Assembly (NCBI GenBank): GCA_963680875.1
Contig: OY804582.1
Span: forward strand, 55,446,646-55,510,645
Origin: Bathymodiolus brooksi
Lineage: Eukaryota > Mollusca > Bivalvia > Mytilida > Modiolidae
Reading direction: 5' to 3'
DNA: 64,000 bases
The position numbers and the translations under genes were made by a program. Each line of letters begins with the position of its first letter. The first letter of the stretch is position 1. This document shows, one piece after another, positions 60,116 to 64,000 of the stretch. The notes below the pieces were generated by a model, which was not told the DNA's origin, made no database searches, and saw nothing but the letters and a program-made list of their open reading frames with translations.

Positions 60116-61944
60116 CTACAATATCAAATAACCTAAACACAACATTCTCTCCAAATAGTCGTATTCCTATACTACAATATCAAATAACCCAAAGACAACA
60201 TGCTCCAAATGGTCGTATTCCTATACTACAATATCAAATATCCTAAACACAACATCCACCAAATAGTCATATTCCTCTACTACAATATCAAATAACCCAA
60301 ACAACATCCGCCAAATAGTCATATTCCTGTACTACAATATCAAATAACCCAAACACAACATCCTCCAAATAGTCATATTCCTATACTACAATATCAAATA
60401 ACCCAAACACAACATCCGCCAAATAGTCGTATTCCTGTACTACAATATCAAATAACCTAAACACAACATCCGCCAAATAGTCATATTCCTGTACTACAAT
60501 ATCAAATAACACAAACACAACATCCTCCAAATAGTCGTATTCCTATACTACAATATGAAATAACCCAAACACAACATCAGCCAAATAGTCGTATTACTGT
60601 ACTACAATATCAAATAACCCAAACAACATCCGCCAAATAGTCATATTCCTGTACTACAATATCAAATAACCCAAACACAACATCCTACAAACAGTCATAT
60701 TCCTATACTACAATATCAAATAACCCAAACACAACATCCTCCAAATAGTCGTATTCCTATACTACAATATCAAATAACCCAAACACAACTTCCGCCAAAT
60801 AGTCATATTCCTATACTACAATATCAAATAACCCAAACACAACATCCGCCAAATAGTCATATTCCTGTACTACAATATCAAATAACCTAAACACAACATC
60901 CTCCAAATAGTCGTATTCCTGTACTTCAATATCAAATAACCCAAACACAACATCAGCCAAATAGTCGTATTCCTGTACTACAATATCAAATAACCTAAAC
61001 ACAACATCAGCCAAATAGTCGTTTTCCTGTACTACAATATCAAATAACCTAAACACAACTTCCTCCAAATAGTCGTATTCCTATACTACACTATCAAATA
61101 ATCCAAACACAACATCCTCCAAATAGTCATATTCACGTACTACAATATCAAATAACCTAAACACAACATCAGCCAAATAGTCATATTCCTATACTACAAT
61201 ATCAAATAACCCAAACACAACATCGGCCAAATAGTCATATTCCTGTACTACAATATCAAATAACCCAAACACAAAATCAGCCAAATAGTCATATTCTTGT
61301 ACTACAATATCAAATAACCCAAACACAACATCCTCCAAATAGTCGTATTCCTGTACAATATCAAATAACCTAAACACAACATCCACCAAATAGTCATATT
61401 CCTATACTACAATATCAAATAACCTAATCACAACATTCTCTCCAAATAGTCGTATTCCTATACTACAATATCAAATAACCCAAAGACAACATGCTCCAAA
61501 TGGTCGTATTCCTATACTACAATATCAAATATCCTAAACACAACATCCGCCAAATAGTCATATTCCTCTACTACAATATCAAATAACCCAAACAACATCC
61601 GCCAAGTAGTCATATTCCTGTACTACAATATCAAATAACCCAAACACAACATCCTCCAAATAGTCATATTCCTATACTACAATATCAAATAACCCAAACA
61701 CAACATCCGCCAAATAGTCGTATTCCTGTACTACAATATCAAATAACCTAAACACAACATCCGCCAAATAGTCATATTCCTGTACTACAATATCAAATAA
61801 CACAAACACAACATACTCCAAATAGTCGTATTCCTATACTACAATATCAAATAACCCAAACACAACATCAGCCACATAGTCGTATTACTGTACTACAATA
61901 TCAAATAACCCAAAAAACATCCGCCAAATAGTCGTATTCCTGTA
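60116..61944. repeat. 1,829-bp tandem duplication, unit A
   Basis: The unit repeats at an offset of exactly 1,829 bp: the 56-bp marker at 60,145 and 61,974, a second marker at 61,436 and 63,265, and 60,811-61,068 equal to 62,640-62,897. It contains CAATATGAAATAACC, the 51-bp unit, AACCTAATCAC and CATACTCC. The left limit is where the unit before the first marker stops matching that before 61,974. Confidence 0.9.
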
Positions 61945-63773
61945 CTACAATATCAAATAACCTAAACACAACATTCTCTCCAAATAGTCGTATTCCTATA
62001 CTACAATATCAAATAACCCAAAGACAACATGCTCCAAATGGTCGTATTCCTATACTACAATATCAAATATCCTAAACACAACATCCACCAAATAGTCATA
62101 TTCCTCTACTACAATATCAAATAACCCAAACAACATCCGCCAAATAGTCATATTCCTGTACTACAATATCAAATAACCCAAACACAACATCCTCCAAATA
62201 GTCATATTCCTATACTACAATATCAAATAACCCAAACACAACATCCGCCAAATAGTCGTATTCCTGTACTACAATATCAAATAACCTAAACACAACATCC
62301 GCCAAATAGTCATATTCCTGTACTACAATATCAAATAACACAAACACAACATCCTCCAAATAGTCGTATTCCTATACTACAATATGAAATAACCCAAACA
62401 CAACATCAGCCAAATAGTCGTATTACTGTACTACAATATCAAATAACCCAAACAACATCCGCCAAATAGTCATATTCCTGTACTACAATATCAAATAACC
62501 CAAACACAACATCCTACAAACAGTCATATTCCTATACTACAATATCAAATAACCCAAACACAACATCCTCCAAATAGTCGTATTCCTATACTACAATATC
62601 AAATAACCCAAACACAACTTCCGCCAAATAGTCATATTCCTATACTACAATATCAAATAACCCAAACACAACATCCGCCAAATAGTCATATTCCTGTACT
62701 ACAATATCAAATAACCTAAACACAACATCCTCCAAATAGTCGTATTCCTGTACTTCAATATCAAATAACCCAAACACAACATCAGCCAAATAGTCGTATT
62801 CCTGTACTACAATATCAAATAACCTAAACACAACATCAGCCAAATAGTCGTTTTCCTGTACTACAATATCAAATAACCTAAACACAACTTCCTCCAAATA
62901 GTCGTATTCCTATACTACACTATCAAATAACCCAAACACAACATCCTCCAAATAGTCATATTCACGTACTACAATATCAAATAACCTAAACACAACATCA
63001 GCCAAATAGTCATATTCCTATACTACAATATCAAATAACCCAAACACAACATCGGCCAAATAGTCATATTCCTGTACTACAATATCAAATAACCCAAACA
63101 CAAAATCAGCCAAATAGTCATATTCTTGTACTACAATATCAAATAACCCAAACACAACATCCTCCAAATAGTCGTATTCCTGTACAATATCAAATAACCT
63201 AAACACAACATCCACCAAATAGTCATATTCCTATACTACAATATCAAATAACCTAATCACAACATTCTCTCCAAATAGTCGTATTCCTATACTACAATAT
63301 CAAATAACCCAAAGACAACATGCTCCAAATGGTCGTATTCCTATACTACAATATCAAATATCCTAAACACAACATCCGCCAAATAGTCATATTCCTCTAC
63401 TACAATATCAAATAACCCAAACAACATCCGCCAAGTAGTCATATTCCTGTACTACAATATCAAATAACCCAAACACAACATCCTCCAAATAGTCATATTC
63501 CTATACTACAATATCAAATAACCCAAACACAACATCCGCCAAATAGTCGTATTCCTGTACTACAATATCAAATAACCTAAACACAACATCCGCCAAATAG
63601 TCATATTCCTGTACTACAATATCAAATAACACAAACACAACATACTCCAAATAGTCGTATTCCTATACTACAATATCAAATAACCCAAACACAACATCAG
63701 CCACATAGTCGTATTACTGTACTACAATATCAAATAACCCAAAAAACATCCGCCAAATAGTCGTATTCCTGTA
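61945..63773. repeat. 1,829-bp tandem duplication, unit B
   Basis: This is a near-perfect copy of 60,116-61,944. The only difference I noticed is C at 62,931 against T at 61,102. At the right junction (about 63,770) unit B continues into CCCAAACACAACATCAGCC, where unit A continues into CCTAAACACAACATTCTC. The window then runs on through 230 bp of ordinary units resembling 56,030-56,260, including a CCTATGCTAC at 63,928. Confidence 0.9.
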
Positions 63774-64000
63774 CTACAATATCAAATAACCCAAACACAA
63801 CATCAGCCAAATTGTCATATTCCTATACTACAAAATCAAATAACCCAAACAACATTCGCCAAATAGTCATATTCCTATACTACAATATCAAATAACCCAA
63901 ACACAACATCCTACAAACAGTCATATTCCTATGCTACAATATCAAATAACCCAAACACAACATCCTCCAAATAGTCGTATTCCTATACTACAATATCAAA

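Larger units (their letters stand above)
1..64000. repeat. Satellite DNA array, 54-bp monomer, head-to-tail, spanning the whole window
   Basis: Every part of the window reads as successive copies of a 54-bp unit with the landmarks TCATATTCCT, CAATATCAAATAA, CCAAACACAAC and CCAAATAG. Dividing the window by 54 gives about 1,185 units. All are in the same orientation, and the first and last bases fall inside the array, so neither border is present. The + strand consensus is A/C-rich and nearly devoid of G (about 2 of 54). Units differ by a small set of recurrent substitutions and by 52-, 56- and 51-bp length classes. No spacer, transposon or gene interrupts the array. This is the organisation expected of eukaryotic heterochromatic satellite DNA. 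I do not recognise the monomer as a named family, and the host and chromosomal position are unknown. Confidence 0.97.

Noticed and set aside
1..64000. All other short open frames, including the repeated 85-, 100-, 67- and 61-codon ones
   Set aside because: They are phase shadows of a repeat whose length is a multiple of three. They start and stop wherever a variant makes or removes a stop or shifts the frame by two bases.
1..64000. CRISPR array
   Set aside because: The period of 54 bp suggests repeat plus spacer, but no part of the unit behaves as unique spacers. The whole unit is conserved and there is no cas gene or leader.
1..64000. Telomere-like sequence (AACCTAAAC on the + strand, TTTAGGTT on the other)
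   Set aside because: It occurs once per 54-bp unit, only in units with T at position 32, and is never tandem. This is chance similarity from one transition.
1..64000. CENP-B-box-like motif
   Set aside because: I looked for the conserved TTCG...CGGG core and found no match in the monomer or its common variants.
1..64000. G-quadruplex or i-motif potential from the C-rich strand
   Set aside because: C runs are mostly two or three bases, with only one CCC per unit. Four close runs never occur.
1..64000. Sub-repeats inside the monomer (27 or 18 bp)
   Set aside because: CAATATCAAATAA and CCAAACACAACATC look loosely alike, but alignment by eye gives no consistent half- or third-unit period.
1..64000. 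Promoter, terminator, tRNA or rRNA signals
   Set aside because: AT-rich hexamers such as AATATC and AAATAA occur in every unit and carry no positional information. No cloverleaf or conserved rRNA segment is present.

Overview
The whole 64 kb window is one uninterrupted block of satellite DNA. It is a head-to-tail tandem array of a 54-bp monomer, roughly 1,185 units, and it runs off both ends of the window. All units lie in the same orientation. I see no gene, tRNA, rRNA, transposon, CRISPR array or unique-sequence island. The array is about one-third G+C. The consensus is very strand-asymmetric: about 23 A, 16 C, 13 T and only 2 G per unit on the + strand. An array of this length and homogeneity points to a eukaryotic nuclear chromosome in a pericentromeric, centromeric, subtelomeric or other heterochromatic position. 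The sequence does not tell me the species or the chromosomal location.

Monomer phase used here, with position 1 as the T of TCATATTCCT: landmarks are TCATATTCCT (1-10), CAATATCAAATAA (17-29), CCAAACACAAC (31-41) and CCAAATAG (47-54). Recurrent variants are A/G at 3, G/A at 11, C/T at 32, CT/CG/AG (also CA, AA, TT) at 45-46, a 2-bp loss in the CACA of 36-39 (52-bp units), a 2-bp gain near 43-46 (56-bp units) and a 3-bp loss around 12-16 (51-bp units). Because 54 is a multiple of 3, the consensus has one open frame on each strand, an 18-residue repeat in each case. This produces many short spurious ORFs, up to 159 codons. Stops made by the common variants and frameshifts from the 52- and 56-bp units show that these are not genes.

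Above the monomer there is nested higher-order structure. (1) 1-3,300 is heterogeneous edge-type satellite. (2) 3,301-18,959 and 18,960-34,200 are two tandem copies of a block of about 15.2-15.7 kb. The first contains two adjacent 3.98-kb units and part of a third. The second carries its own internal 3,824-bp tandem duplication. (3) 34,201-50,128 is a mosaic with exact or near-exact tandem duplications of 428 bp, 2,709 bp and about 2.1 kb. (4) 50,129-56,600 is an imperfect higher-order array with a period of about 1.4 kb. (5) 56,600-59,830 returns to edge-type monomers that share rare variants with the left end. (6) 60,116-63,773 is a near-perfect 1,829-bp tandem duplication, and the array then continues to the window end.

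There are no genes to act together. The biology visible here is array evolution: repeated unequal exchange or replication-based amplification at unit sizes from two bases to about 15 kb. Adjacent copies are nearly identical, which implies recent turnover. I found no convincing new molecular system. The most interesting points are the nested amplification history, the dyad at the GTAC centre of the monomer, the CpG-linked polymorphism, and the shared rare variants of the two edge-type zones.
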